Shown here: in pieces, positions 8,719 to 17,146 of the stretch
Layout of the letters: every line of letters begins with the position of its first letter
Position numbering within the stretch: the stretch's first letter is position 1
Assembly: GCF_007829875.1 (NCBI RefSeq)
Contig: NZ_VIWV01000001.1
Span: 744,001-808,000 of the forward strand
Length of the DNA stretch: 64,000 bases
From: Streptomyces capillispiralis
GTDB taxonomy: Bacteria > Actinomycetota > Actinomycetes > Streptomycetales > Streptomycetaceae
Direction: 5' to 3'
Position numbers and translations under genes: made by a program
Notes under the pieces: generated by a model
Databases searched by the model: none
What the model saw: the letters and a program-made list of their open reading frames with translations, nothing else
What the model was told of the DNA's origin: nothing

Positions 8719-9315
8719 TCAGGTGGCGGGGGACCGCTGGAGTCCTCGGAGGAGGAGGGCGATCAGGCGTCGGGGGTCGTAGCGGGGGTCGTCGTCGCGT
8801 CCGATGCAGAGGTTGCCGATGCCGCGCATCAGCTCGTACGGCTGCGTACCGGGCCGGATGTCGCCGGCCTCGACCGCGGCGTCGAGCAGCTGGGCGCAGA
8901 CGGGCAGCAGGCGGTCGAGGAAGTAGGTGTGCAGCGCGGCGAAGCGGTCGTCGTCGGACTGCAGGGCGTCGGCGAGTCCGTGCTTGGTGACGAGGAAGTC
9001 GACGAAGAGGTCGATCCACCGGCTCAGGGCGGCGAACGGGGAGTCGGCGTCGGCCAGCAGCTTCGGGCCGGCTTCGGCGCACGCCTCGATCTGGTGGCGG
9101 TAGACGGCGGTGACGAGGTCCGCCCGGGTCGGGAAGTGGCGGTAGATCGTGGCCATCCCGACGCCCGCCCGGGCCGCGATCTGGCGGATGGGCGCGTCGA
9201 CCCCGGAGGTGACGAACACCTCGGCGGCGGCGGCGAGCACCGTCTGCCGGTTGCGCTGCGCGTCGGCCCGCTTGCCTCGGGACGACGACTGCCCTGCCGT
9301 GCTGTCGGGGGCCAT
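8719..9315 (-). CDS. TetR/AcrR repressor of the divergent hydrolase gene
   Basis: The 198-residue one-domain TetR protein has an HTH at about residues 19-65 (IRQIAARAGVGMATIYRHFPTRADLV) and a C-terminal ligand domain. The start ATG at 9315 has AGGAGG eight bases upstream; an in-frame GTG directly precedes it. The 169-base gap to the divergent alpha/beta-hydrolase gene contains two 15-bp palindromes typical of TetR operators. It therefore most likely represses itself and the hydrolase until an inducer binds. The ligand is unknown. Confidence 0.87.
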   Translation of the reverse strand: MAPDSTAGQSSSRGKRADAQRNRQTVLAAAAEVFVTSGVDAPIRQIAARAGVGMATIYRHFPTRADLVTAVYRHQIEACAEAGPKLLADADSPFAALSRWIDLFVDFLVTKHGLADALQSDDDRFAALHTYFLDRLLPVCAQLLDAAVEAGDIRPGTQPYELMRGIGNLCIGRDDDPRYDPRRLIALLLRGLQRSPAT

Positions 9316-9345
9316 CACGCATTCCTCCTGCGCCGGTTGACAAAA

Positions 9346-9384
9346 CGGAGCAGCGCTCCGGATACTAAATGGAGCAACGCTCCG
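9346..9384. promoter_or_regulatory. Paired TetR operators
   Basis: Two near-identical imperfect palindromes, CGGAGCAGCGCTCCG at 9346-9360 and TGGAGCAACGCTCCG at 9370-9384, lie 24 bases apart centre to centre, just upstream of the TetR start and in the divergent promoter region. The GGAGC/GCTCC arms match the type of site bound by AcrR-like repressors, and the spacing of about two helical turns would allow cooperative binding. Confidence 0.75.
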
Positions 9385-9484
9385 CTTCAGGTTAGTCGAA
9401 GCGGCACACCTCTGACCACCTCGCCCTTCGCCGGTCGCGGGAGACCGGCGGGCAGCAGGTGCCACCGAAAGGGAACCCCTCATC

Positions 9485-10447
9485 ATGAGCACATCCACCA
9501 CCACCGGCGCCGGCCCCCTGGGCGCACCGGCCCCGGTCCTGTCCTACAGCCCCGTGGTCCTCTCCGTACCCGGACGTCCCGTCGACCTCGAGGTGCGGGT
9601 CTCCGCGCCGGCGACCGGAACGGACCTCCCCGTCATCCTCCTCTCCCACGGCCACGGCCCCTCGAACCACCTCTCCTCGCTCCACGGCTACGCACCGCTC
9701 GTCGACGTCTGGGCCGCCCACGGATTCGTGGTCGTCCAGCCGACCCACCTCACCTCCAGGACGCTGAGCCACCTGGTCGCCGACGCCCCCGGAGCGCCGT
9801 TCTTCTGGCGCTCGCGCTCCGAGGACATGTCGCACATCCTCGACCGGCTCGACGTGATCGAGAAGGCCGTGCCGCTGCTCGCCGGGCGGATCGACCACAC
9901 CCGGGTCGCGGTCGCCGGGCACTCGTTCGGCGGCTTCACCTCCAGCCTCCTGCTCGGCGCCCGGGTCACCGACCCCGACGAGGGGGGAACGGTGAGCCTC
10001 CGCGACCCCCGGATCACGGCGGGCGTGCTGCTCGCCGCACCCGGCAGGGGTGACGTCCTGAACGGACCCATGGCCGACTCGCTGCCGATCTTCCGGACCA
10101 TCGACTTCTCCACGATGACCACGCCCGCGCTGGTCGTCGCCGGCGACGAGGACGACTCCCGGCACTTCACGGACAGGGGGCCGGACTGGCACGTCGACCC
10201 CTACACCCTGGCCCCCGGGCCCAAGAGCCTGCTCACCCTGTTCGGCGCGGAGCACGGGCTCGGCGGGATCGCCGGATACGACGCCGCCGAGACCACCGAC
10301 GAGAACCCCGGACGGGTCGCCGCCCTCGCCCGGCTCACGGCGGCCTACCTCCGTACCCGACTCCGTCCCGGCGACCCCACCTGGCAGGCCATGTGCGAGG
10401 CTCTGGCGGCCGACCCCGATCCGGTGGGACGGGTCACCTCCAAGTAG
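9485..10447 (+). CDS. Alpha/beta hydrolase of the chlorophyllase/PAF-acetylhydrolase-like type
   Basis: The 320-residue protein has the alpha/beta-hydrolase core: the oxyanion strand VILLSHGHGPS (50-60), the nucleophile elbow GHSFGG with Ser147, a probable acid in VVAGDEDDSRHF and a late His in LFGAEHGLGG. It lacks a signal peptide and is probably cytoplasmic. The family includes esterases, chlorophyllase-like enzymes and dienelactone hydrolases; the substrate is unknown. It is divergent from, and probably repressed by, the TetR protein at 8719-9315, suggesting induction by a compound the enzyme helps remove. Only six bases separate its stop from the convergent VOC gene. Confidence 0.8.
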   Translation: MSTSTTTGAGPLGAPAPVLSYSPVVLSVPGRPVDLEVRVSAPATGTDLPVILLSHGHGPSNHLSSLHGYAPLVDVWAAHGFVVVQPTHLTSRTLSHLVADAPGAPFFWRSRSEDMSHILDRLDVIEKAVPLLAGRIDHTRVAVAGHSFGGFTSSLLLGARVTDPDEGGTVSLRDPRITAGVLLAAPGRGDVLNGPMADSLPIFRTIDFSTMTTPALVVAGDEDDSRHFTDRGPDWHVDPYTLAPGPKSLLTLFGAEHGLGGIAGYDAAETTDENPGRVAALARLTAAYLRTRLRPGDPTWQAMCEALAADPDPVGRVTSK

Positions 10448-10453
10448 GCCCGC

Positions 10454-10828
10454 TCAGTGGAGGCAGAGGCAGAACGGGTGGCCGGCCGGGTCCGCGTACA
10501 CGCGCCAGTTGGTCCCCGGGCGGATCTGGTCCGTCCGCTCCAGCACGGTCGCGCCGAGGGCGAGCGCCCGCTTCTCCTCGCCGTCGAGATCGTCCACGTC
10601 GAAGTCCAGGTGCAGTTGCTGCGGGCGCTCCTGACCGGGCCATTCGGGCGGTCGGTAGCCGTCCACCCGCTGGCAGGCCAGCGGTGTCCCCTCGAACCCG
10701 TGCACCTCGACCCAGTCGGGATCCTCCGGGTGCGGGACCGCCCGGCCACCGAGCAGATCCGCGTAGAACCGCGCGAGCCGTACCGGATCGGCGCAGTCGA
10801 GCGCGACCGCCTGCATCTTCCGAATCAC
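10454..10828 (-). CDS. VOC (glyoxalase/bleomycin-resistance-like) protein
   Basis: The protein of about 124 residues is a compact two-repeat VOC fold. It has the N-terminal VALDCADPVRLARFYADLLGG and the C-terminal VYADPAGHPFCLC typical of glyoxalase-like proteins of actinomycetes. Such proteins bind or modify small molecules and are often misannotated as glyoxalases; no substrate can be named. GTG at 10828 has AGGAG eight bases upstream. A GTG at 10837 or an ATG at 10816 are alternative starts. It is a single gene. Confidence 0.75.
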   Translation of the reverse strand: MIRKMQAVALDCADPVRLARFYADLLGGRAVPHPEDPDWVEVHGFEGTPLACQRVDGYRPPEWPGQERPQQLHLDFDVDDLDGEEKRALALGATVLERTDQIRPGTNWRVYADPAGHPFCLCLH

Positions 10829-10945
10829 TTCCGCCACTCCTCGCTCTCCGGCCGCTTCCGCGGCCCCCGTACGGGAGGGTCGTACCCGTCGCCGGGGCGG
10901 GCATGCCCGGCGGTGCGCCGGACCGCCGCCGGGACGGGACGCGGA

Positions 10946-11470
10946 TCAGGGCAGCGGTCGTCCGGGGGTGCGGCGCTGTGCCGGTGACAGGGTGTAGAGG
11001 TCGAGGATGTCCGGCAGGGGCGCGATGCCGGGGCCTCCCGCGCGGACCCAGGCGGCGATGTCCTCGGTGGCGTCCGGGTCGTTGACCAGCCCCAGCCACA
11101 CCGGCCGGCCACCGGCGGCACGGCCCTCGGTGGAGGGCTGTACGACGACGACGTTGGCCTGCTCGCAGACGTCGAGGCAGTCGGAGACCCGTACCGGTGC
11201 CGCCTCGCGCAGACGGTCCGTCTGGGCCGTGTGGTCGACGCCGGTCACCTTGGGGCTGCCGCAGCAGCAGTCCCGGCACACGACGATGCGGCACGGCACC
11301 GAACCGGTCGTCACCTCACCGGTGTCCGTGCCGCGGGCCACCGGTCCGCCGGCCAACGGTCCGCCGGCCAACGGTCCGCCGGCCACGGTTCCGTCGGTCA
11401 TCGTTCCGTCGGTCATCGTTCCGTCGGTCATCCGGGCGTCCGGCGTTGCTCCGGGCTGTGGCGCGGGCAT
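10946..11470 (-). CDS. Thioredoxin-fold [2Fe-2S] ferredoxin-like protein under a B12 riboswitch
   Basis: The 174-residue protein has a low-complexity N-terminus (three MTDGT and three LAGGP-type pentapeptides, residues about 14-44) and a thioredoxin-like ferredoxin domain at 58-160. Candidate cluster ligands are C65, C68, C70, C98 and C102 (VVCRDCCCG, VSDCLDVC). It ends in LPDILDLY. These ferredoxins occur in cobalamin and respiratory contexts. A cobalamin riboswitch lies directly upstream, so expression should fall when B12 is plentiful, which suggests a role in corrinoid synthesis, cobalt handling or a B12-independent bypass. ATG at 11470 was chosen because the longer frame runs back through the riboswitch. 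Confidence 0.75.
   Translation of the reverse strand: MPAPQPGATPDARMTDGTMTDGTMTDGTVAGGPLAGGPLAGGPVARGTDTGEVTTGSVPCRIVVCRDCCCGSPKVTGVDHTAQTDRLREAAPVRVSDCLDVCEQANVVVVQPSTEGRAAGGRPVWLGLVNDPDATEDIAAWVRAGGPGIAPLPDILDLYTLSPAQRRTPGRPLP
11339..11432. repeat. Two adjacent 15-bp tandem repeats inside the ferredoxin-like gene
   Basis: Three copies of a 15-bp unit around GGTCCGCCGGCCAAC are followed by three copies of a unit around GGTCATCGTTCCGTC. Both are in frame and encode the AGGPL and MTDGT pentapeptide runs. In-frame expansion or contraction would change only the flexible N-terminus. Confidence 0.85.
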
Positions 11471-11524
11471 GGGGCGCCGCTCCTCTCTCCGGGGAGATCC
11501 GCCCCGGTGGTCCGTCGAGGAGGC

Positions 11525-11735
11525 GACCGCGTGAGTCTCCTGGCTCTCGGGTCGATGCTCGTCCCGGCCTTCCCGCCGGTGCCCCGGGCGGTGGCGCGTC
11601 GGGATCCGCTCGCCGATCACAGTGGCGGGACCGCGCCGGATTCGCACCGGCTTCCTCGTCCGCCGTCGCCCTGTCGCCCGACATCCTCCCATCACGGGCT
11701 CCGGCCGCACCACCGGGCCTCCACCGCGTCGGCGG
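11525..11735 (-). promoter_or_regulatory. Cobalamin riboswitch
   Basis: On the minus strand the conserved core AAGCCGGTGCGAATCCGGC is followed by the B12-box stretch GGTCCCGCCACTGTGATC (together about 11611-11651). Further downstream is the family's 3' hallmark AGCCAGGAGACTC (about 11533-11545). These match the Rfam cobalamin family. The 3' part lies 55-75 bases before the ferredoxin-like start codon. The 5' limit is approximate. Binding of adenosylcobalamin is expected to lower expression. Confidence 0.88.
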
Positions 11736-11737
11736 CG

Positions 11738-11860
11738 TCCGGCGGCCTCGGCGGCCCGTCCCATACGGACGTGGAGCCGGGCGAGTTGGTGCTTCGCCCG
11801 GGTGCCGGACGGGTCGGTGAGGACGGCGTGGTCGAGGAGGGTCACGGCGAAGCGCAGGTA
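11738..11860 (-). pseudogene. Remnant of a TPR-like protein
   Basis: In the frame upstream of the ferredoxin gene, about 41 codons (from YLRFAVTLLDHAVL to MGRAAEAAG) have strong third-position G/C bias and read like one tetratricopeptide repeat. There is no start, and the 5' side is cut by the terminator hairpin at 11861-11890. I interpret it as the tail of a deleted gene. It could also be chance. Confidence 0.35.
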
Positions 11861-11890
11861 GGGGGCGGTTCCCGTGCGGGAACCGCCCCC
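11861..11890 (-). terminator. Terminator of the CitMHS-ALDH-cupin-ABM operon
   Basis: A perfect 13-bp inverted repeat (GGGGGCGGTTCCC) with loop GTGC lies 17 bases beyond the stop codon of the ABM gene. It ends the leftward catabolic operon and separates it from the riboswitch-controlled gene. Confidence 0.8.
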
Positions 11891-11906
11891 CTTCGTGCGT
11901 CTCACC

Positions 11907-12203
11907 TCACGGTGCGAGGACGGAGACGACGTGTTCGACCTGCGGCGGTGCGGCGAAGTGCGGTCCGGCCAGGGCCCGCCAGCGGGCGAAGCCCTCGGAG
12001 GCGCGGAAGGTGACGATGTGGTGCTCGACCGTCTCCCACCGGACCGTCAGCCGGTAGCGGGAGGGGTGTTCGACACTGCGGAGCAGGTCGACCCCGTGGC
12101 AGCCGTCGGCCGCGAGGAAGTGCGGCACCGCCTCGGCGACGGCCCGCTCGAACTCCTCCTCCTGGCCCGGGCGGATCTCGATCCGGGCGATCTCGGTGAT
12201 CAC
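11907..12203 (-). CDS. ABM-family (antibiotic-biosynthesis-monooxygenase-like) small protein
   Basis: The 98-residue protein has the ferredoxin-like ABM/dimeric alpha-beta-barrel pattern: EIARIEIRPGQEEEFERAVAEAVPHF, then LTVRWETVEHHIVTFRAS and a final strand ending VEHVVSVL. Members are cofactorless monooxygenases or small-molecule binders, often attached to catabolic operons. It is the last gene of the operon transporter-ALDH-cupin-ABM and is followed by a terminator. It starts with GTG at 12203. The role is unknown. Confidence 0.75.
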   Translation of the reverse strand: MITEIARIEIRPGQEEEFERAVAEAVPHFLAADGCHGVDLLRSVEHPSRYRLTVRWETVEHHIVTFRASEGFARWRALAGPHFAAPPQVEHVVSVLAP

Positions 12204-12261
12204 GGTGGTGCTGCTCTCCTGCTTCTCGGGGCGTCGGGGCGTCGGGGTGCTGTGGTGCGGT

Positions 12262-12717
12262 TCAGTCGCGGGGCTCGGCCGCGGCCCTGGCGTGCTCGGC
12301 GTCGACGCGCGCGGTGACGCCGGTCTCCACGAGGGTGCGGGTGGCGTCGACGGAGGCGTAGATCCACAGGATCCGCATCGGCTCGGTGGCGGAGGCGTTG
12401 CGGAAGCGGTGGGGCGTGCCGGCGGGGACGTAGGTGGTGTCGAAGCGGGTCACGCGGTGCTCGGTGCCGTCGATCTCGACGATGGCGTCGCCTTCGAGGA
12501 TGGTGACGCTCTCCGGGCAGTTGTGGGTGTGCAGGGCGATGCCGGCGCCGCCCTCGAAGAGGGTCTGGCCGGTGAGGAAGACCTCGGCGCCGACGGCCCG
12601 GGTGACCAGGGGGATGGTGCGGGCGCCGCCGCCCCGGCTGAACGCGGTCAGTTCGGCGGGCCGCAGGACGGCGGGCGGGAAGGAGGCGAAGCAGGGCTCG
12701 TCGGTGGGGCAGTTCAC
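12262..12717 (-). CDS. Cupin-domain protein
   Basis: The 151-residue protein is a single-domain cupin. Motif 1 appears as LHTHNCPESVTILEGDAIVEIDG and motif 2 as VPAGTPHRFRN, giving His and Glu residues for a metal. Small cupins of this type are isomerases, dioxygenases or regulators of sugar-acid metabolism. GTG at 12717 has GGAG eight bases upstream. It lies 26 bases after the aldehyde dehydrogenase and 58 before the ABM gene, on the same transcript. A role in processing the operon's organic acid is inferred from context only. Confidence 0.75.
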   Translation of the reverse strand: MNCPTDEPCFASFPPAVLRPAELTAFSRGGGARTIPLVTRAVGAEVFLTGQTLFEGGAGIALHTHNCPESVTILEGDAIVEIDGTEHRVTRFDTTYVPAGTPHRFRNASATEPMRILWIYASVDATRTLVETGVTARVDAEHARAAAEPRD

Positions 12718-12743
12718 GCTGTGTTCTCCAGGTAGCGGGGTGG

Positions 12744-14114
12744 TCAGGCGGCCGGGCCGATCCAGACGGTCTTGGTGTTGACGAACTCGCGGATGCCCTC
12801 GGCGCCGAGTTCCCGGCCGTAGCCGGACCTCTTGATGCCGCCGAAGGGCAGGCGCGGGTCGGAGGCGACCATGCCGTTGACGAAGACGGCACCGGCGTCG
12901 AGGACGCGGGTGAGCCGGCGGGCCCGGTCGAGGTCGCCGGTCCACAGGGCGGCGCCGAGGCCGTACTCGGTGCGGTTGGCCAGGGCGATCGCCTCGTCGG
13001 CGTCGGCGACGCGGGTGATGGCGGCGACGGGTCCGAAGGTCTCCTCGTCGAAGGCGGCCATGCCGGGGCGGACGTGGTCGAGGACGGTGGGCGGGTAGTG
13101 GCAGCCGGGGCCGTCCGGCACCTCGCCGCCGAGGGCGAGGACGGCACCGGCGTCGACGCTGCGCCGCACCTGGTCGTGCAGCGTGTCGCGGAGGTTCGCG
13201 CGGGCCATGGGGCCGATCGCGGTCTCCGGGTCGGTCGGGTCGCCGGTCCTCAGGGCCGCCGCCGCGGCGGTGAACGCCGCCACGAACCGGTCGGCCACGG
13301 CCTCCTCGACGATGAACCGCTTGGCGTTGACGCAGGACTGTCCGGCGTTGGTGTACCGGGCCCTGACCGCGGTGGCGGCGGCCGCCTCGACGTCGGCGTC
13401 GGCGAGGACGACGAACGGGTCGGAGCCGCCGAGTTCGAGGACCTGCTTCTTCAGTACGGCCGCGGCCTGGGCGGCGACGATCGCGCCGACCTCGGTGGAC
13501 CCGGTGAGGGTGACCGCGGCGACGCGCGGGTCGGCGATGAGGCCGGCCACCTGGTCCACCTCGATCAACAGGGTCCGGCACAGGCCCTCGGGGGCGCCCG
13601 CCGCGCGGACGACCTCCTCGACGGCGAGGGCGCACTGCGGCACGTTGTTGGCGTGCTTGAGCAGGGCGCCGTTGCCGGCGGCCAGGGCGGGGGCGGCGAA
13701 GCGGAAGAACTGCCAGAACGGGTAGTTCCACGGCATCACCGCGAGGACCACGCCCAACGGGTCGTAGACGACGGCGCTTTCGGCGGCGTCGGAGGCGACC
13801 GGCCGGTCGGCGAGCTGCTCCGGAGCGTGTTCGGCGTAGTACTCGCAGGTCAGGGCGCACTTGTCGATCTCGGCACGGGCCTCGGTGATCGGCTTGCCCA
13901 TCTCGGCGGTGATCAGCGCCGCGTAGGTGTCCCGGCCCTCGCGCAGGACGCGCGCCATCTCCCGCAGCAGCGGCGTGCGCTCGGTGATGTCACGCCGGCG
14001 CCAGGCGGCCTGGGCCTCGGCCGCGGCGTCGAGGACGCCGTCGACCTCCTGCGGCGACTGGGGGCTGTAGCGGGCGAGTTCGGTGCCGGTGGCCGGGTCG
14101 GTGGAAAGGATCAT
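12744..14114 (-). CDS. NAD(P)-dependent semialdehyde dehydrogenase
   Basis: The 456-residue enzyme is an aldehyde dehydrogenase closest to succinate-semialdehyde dehydrogenases. It has PWNYPFWQFFRFAAPALAAGN, the GSTEVG cofactor loop, the catalytic Glu in LELGGSDPF and the catalytic Cys in NAGQSCVNAKRF. The ending DPRLPFGGIKRSGYGRELG is also typical. It probably oxidises a C4 semialdehyde (succinate, malonate or tartronate type) to the acid. It follows the CitMHS transporter by 47 bases and precedes the cupin, so it is part of the inducible organic-acid operon controlled from the divergent promoter at about 15.46-15.8 kb. Confidence 0.88.
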   Translation of the reverse strand: MILSTDPATGTELARYSPQSPQEVDGVLDAAAEAQAAWRRRDITERTPLLREMARVLREGRDTYAALITAEMGKPITEARAEIDKCALTCEYYAEHAPEQLADRPVASDAAESAVVYDPLGVVLAVMPWNYPFWQFFRFAAPALAAGNGALLKHANNVPQCALAVEEVVRAAGAPEGLCRTLLIEVDQVAGLIADPRVAAVTLTGSTEVGAIVAAQAAAVLKKQVLELGGSDPFVVLADADVEAAAATAVRARYTNAGQSCVNAKRFIVEEAVADRFVAAFTAAAAALRTGDPTDPETAIGPMARANLRDTLHDQVRRSVDAGAVLALGGEVPDGPGCHYPPTVLDHVRPGMAAFDEETFGPVAAITRVADADEAIALANRTEYGLGAALWTGDLDRARRLTRVLDAGAVFVNGMVASDPRLPFGGIKRSGYGRELGAEGIREFVNTKTVWIGPAA

Positions 14115-14161
14115 GAGGGTGTTTCTCCGGTGTGCTCGGGGTTTCCGTGCGGGGGCGCCGC

Positions 14162-15457
14162 TCAGGTGACGCTGATGGCGCCGGTGACGACGGCGAAGAC
14201 GATGTAGGCGAGGGAGACGGGGACGCCCCAGCGCAGGGCGAGCTTCTGGAAGTCGCCGAGTTCGGCCTTGACCAGTCCGAGCAGGACCCACAGGGGTGCG
14301 CTGGTCGGGCCCATGCTGTGGAGGATCTGGCCGATGGCGCCGGCGCGCGCGACCTGGTTGGCGTCGATGCCGTAGTGGGCGGCGGACTCGGCGAGGACGG
14401 GGACGACGCCGAACCAGTAGGCGTCGTTCGACATGAAGAAGCCGAGCGGGAGGGCGAGGACCGCGGTGAACAGCGGGATGGTGCTGCCCCAGGACTCCGG
14501 GACGATCGCCAGGGCCGCGTCCGCCATCGCCTTGATCATGCCGGAGTCGGTCATGATGCCGGTAAAGACGCCGGCGGCCAGGACGAGGATCATCACCGGG
14601 ACGGCGTTGGCGGCCTGGCGCTTGATGAGGTCCTGCTGGTCGCCGATGGCGCGGATGTTGACGAGCAGCGCGATGACGAAGGCGACCATGAAGAGCACCA
14701 GCAGGTCGGCTACTTCGAGGATGAGCAGCACCATCAGCAGCAGGGTCAGGGCGGCGTTGAACCACAGGCGCCAGTCGGCCTTGACCGGTTCGAACGCCTC
14801 GCCGGAGGCGATCTCCAGCTTGTAGGCGGCGAGCTTCTCCGGGTCGATGGTGCGGCGCTCGCGCAGGCCGAGCCAGTAGGCGACGGCGATGATGGCCAGG
14901 CTGGTGAGGGCCATGGGGCCGATCATGTGGACGAAGTACTCGGTGGCGCTCAGGTGCAGGACGCTGATGCCCCGGGTGGCGGCGCCGCCCCAGGGGGTGG
15001 TGCCGGAGATGGTGCCGAGCGCCATGGTGGCGAGCGTGGCGAGGACGAGGGGGTTCATGCCCAGGCGCCGGTAGATGGGCAGGAACGCGGAGCAGATGAT
15101 CATGTAGCTGGTGGTGCCGTCGCCGTCCAGGGCGACGAGCAGGGCGAGTACGGCGGTGCCTACGACGATCTTGACCGGGTCGCCCTTGGACAGGCGGATG
15201 ATGGCCTGGCAGACCGGCTCGAAGAGCTTGACCTCCATCATCAGGCCGAAGTAGAGGACGGCGAAGAGGAGCAGGGCCGCGGTGGGCGCGACGGTGTCCA
15301 GACCGTTCATGATCATGTCGCCGAGCTTCGCGCCCTTGCCCGCGACGAGGGCGGCGGCGATCGGGGTGAGCATGATGGCGGTGAACGCGGAGAGGTGCTT
15401 CCGCATCACGAGCAGCATGAAGCTGCCCAGGGTGGCGAAGCCGAGGACGGCGAGCAT
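14162..15457 (-). CDS. CitMHS-family organic acid transporter
   Basis: The 431-residue membrane protein has about 11-12 hydrophobic segments and belongs to the CitMHS (citrate-metal:H+ symporter) family. Motifs include LDGDGTTSYMIICSAFLPIYRRLGMNP, GTISGTTPWGGAATRG and MSNDAYWFGVVPVLAE. Family members carry citrate complexed with Mg or Ca, and relatives take other di- or tricarboxylates. It is the first gene of the leftward operon and diverges from a FadR-type regulator. The neighbouring enzymes handle hydroxylated C4 acids, so tartrate-, threonate- or malate-like substrates should be considered as well as citrate. Confidence 0.88.
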   Translation of the reverse strand: MLAVLGFATLGSFMLLVMRKHLSAFTAIMLTPIAAALVAGKGAKLGDMIMNGLDTVAPTAALLLFAVLYFGLMMEVKLFEPVCQAIIRLSKGDPVKIVVGTAVLALLVALDGDGTTSYMIICSAFLPIYRRLGMNPLVLATLATMALGTISGTTPWGGAATRGISVLHLSATEYFVHMIGPMALTSLAIIAVAYWLGLRERRTIDPEKLAAYKLEIASGEAFEPVKADWRLWFNAALTLLLMVLLILEVADLLVLFMVAFVIALLVNIRAIGDQQDLIKRQAANAVPVMILVLAAGVFTGIMTDSGMIKAMADAALAIVPESWGSTIPLFTAVLALPLGFFMSNDAYWFGVVPVLAESAAHYGIDANQVARAGAIGQILHSMGPTSAPLWVLLGLVKAELGDFQKLALRWGVPVSLAYIVFAVVTGAISVT

Positions 15458-15756
15458 CGTTGCTCCTTGGGGCAGGGCTGTCGGCCGCCGGTCGGACGGC
15501 GGCGCGGGACGCGTGGGGATCAGTGCCTGTCGGTTCGGGGGGTGACCGGCAGCGCACGCGTGGCCGTCCCCGGCTCGTGCGTGGGATGGGTCATGGTGCG
15601 TGCGGCTCCTGTACGGCGGTTCGGCGGGCGCACGGTCGCGGCGGGCGGCGGCCCGGTGGGGGCGGTCAGGAGTGCGCCTGACATGGCGGGGAGGTGGCTC
15701 GGTCCTCCGGGACGGCTGCTCCGGGAGGGGGCGGCTCCACCCACCACAGGACCGGA

Positions 15757-15793
15757 CAACCGGTTTACCGGATTGCCGGTAGGTAACTAGAAT
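15757..15793 (+). promoter_or_regulatory. Promoter and operator of the FadR-type regulator
   Basis: A 24-bp element of ACCGG/CCGGT half-sites (15757-15780) overlaps a promoter, TTACCG (15765-15770), 17 bases, TAGAAT (15788-15793). It matches 20 of 24 positions of the element at 17147-17170 upstream of the racemase operon. The shared element at both promoters suggests autoregulation and control of the catabolic operon by the adjacent regulator. Confidence 0.7.
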
Positions 15794-15828
15794 CCAGCCA
15801 TCGCGTCAATACCGAAGTGAGGAATTCG

Positions 15829-16542
15829 ATGGCCGAACTCGCCAGAATCACCGTCGAGCCGCGCGAGCCGCTGGCCTCGGAGGTCTCCCGCCGCCTGATC
15901 GACTACCTGATGTCCGGCGAGGTCCAGCCCGGCGAGCGCATCCCGTCGGAGCGGCGGCTGACCGAGATGCTGGGGGTGAACCGGCCGACCGTGCGCGAGG
16001 CGATCAAGTCGCTCGGCTTCCTCGGCCTGCTGGAGATCCGCCAGTCCAGCGGGACGTACTTCCGCGGCGCGGACTCCGACGTGCTCTACCGCCTGTTCGA
16101 ACTGGGGCTGGTGCTGGGCGAGCAGGGCGCCCGGGACATGGTGCAGGCCCGGGCGGAGCTGGAGGTGATCGTCGCCGGCCTGGCCGCGCAGGCGCGTGAC
16201 GAGGCGGGCGTCGAGCTGCTGCGGGCCCGGCTGACGGCGATGCGGGAGTGCCCGGACGAGGAGTTCCCCGAGGCGGACACCGCCTTCCACGCGGCCCTCG
16301 GCGAACTGGCCGGCAACACGGTGCTGCGGGACATGCTCAAGGGCATGCGGGCGATGATCCAGCGCGGCTGGGTGGAGCGCACCGGCACCGTCCGCTCCCG
16401 CGAGGTGGCCTACGACGACCACGTCCCGGTCTACGAGGCGGTCGCCGCCGGTGACCCCGAGGCCGCCCGGGCGGCGATGGCCCGCCACATGGAGGGCGCG
16501 TCCCGCCGCCTGATGCAGGCCCTGGAACAGCGGGAGGCGTAG
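15829..16542 (+). CDS. FadR-subfamily GntR regulator of the C4-acid locus
   Basis: The 237-residue protein has an N-terminal winged HTH (GERIPSERRLTEMLGVNRPTVREAIKSL, about residues 28-57) and a C-terminal all-helical FCD domain that binds carboxylic acids (EADTAFHAALGELAGN is the usual His-bearing stretch). ATG at 15829 follows GAGGA at proper spacing; a GTG at 15817 is in frame. It sits between the leftward transporter operon and the rightward racemase-OtnK-OtnC operon. An operator-like 24-mer overlaps its own promoter and that of the rightward operon. It is probably a repressor relieved by the organic acid or an intermediate. Confidence 0.87.
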   Translation: MAELARITVEPREPLASEVSRRLIDYLMSGEVQPGERIPSERRLTEMLGVNRPTVREAIKSLGFLGLLEIRQSSGTYFRGADSDVLYRLFELGLVLGEQGARDMVQARAELEVIVAGLAAQARDEAGVELLRARLTAMRECPDEEFPEADTAFHAALGELAGNTVLRDMLKGMRAMIQRGWVERTGTVRSREVAYDDHVPVYEAVAAGDPEAARAAMARHMEGASRRLMQALEQREA

Positions 16543-17146
16543 ACGGGGGGCGGCTGCGGTCGGCCCCTGGGGGCTGTGGGCGGCTGGCGCCTAGGGGCCG
16601 GGGGCGGCTGGCGCCGGGGGCGGCGGGGTGGCGCCTGGGGTGGCGGGGGCGGCCGAGGCGCGGTGAGGCGCCGGGATGCGGCGGAGCGCCGGGGGGCGTT
16701 CGAGGCGCAGTAGGGCGCCGGGCACGGCAGGACATCGGGGGCCCGGGGCTCGGCAGGGCCGCCGGGGTTGGCCGTCGCCGAGGCGCGGCGGGGCGTCGTC
16801 GCCGAGGGAGGCCGAAAGCGAGGCACGGCAGGACACCACGGGCCGGACAAAGCCCGGACGCGGCAGGGCGCCGTAAGGCGGGCCGCCTGCGACGACCGGC
16901 GGCCCCCTTGCGGAAGTCACCCGGCCCCTACGGGAGTCACCGGCGGGCGGTGACCGCCCATGGAAGCCGCCGGACCCCCGGGCCGCCGACGCGGGCCGAT
17001 GGCCGCCTACGGAAGCCGCCGGGCCACCCACCGGGGTCCATGGCCACCTAGGGTGCCCAGCAGGCCGCCCCTGAAGTGCCCGGCGGACCGCCACCTACGG
17101 CGCCCAGCACGCCGCCCCCGCGGCCCCCAGCGCGTCCTCACCAGCA
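16543..17146. other. Repeat-rich noncoding gap
   Basis: These roughly 600 bases hold no supportable gene. The first part is G-rich and made of degenerate copies of GGGGGCGGCTGGCGCC and GGCGCCGGG-type words; the second part has irregular copies of CCCACGGAAGCCGCCGG-like words. Frames through it are short, or have amino-acid composition typical of random high-GC sequence. Confidence 0.5.
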
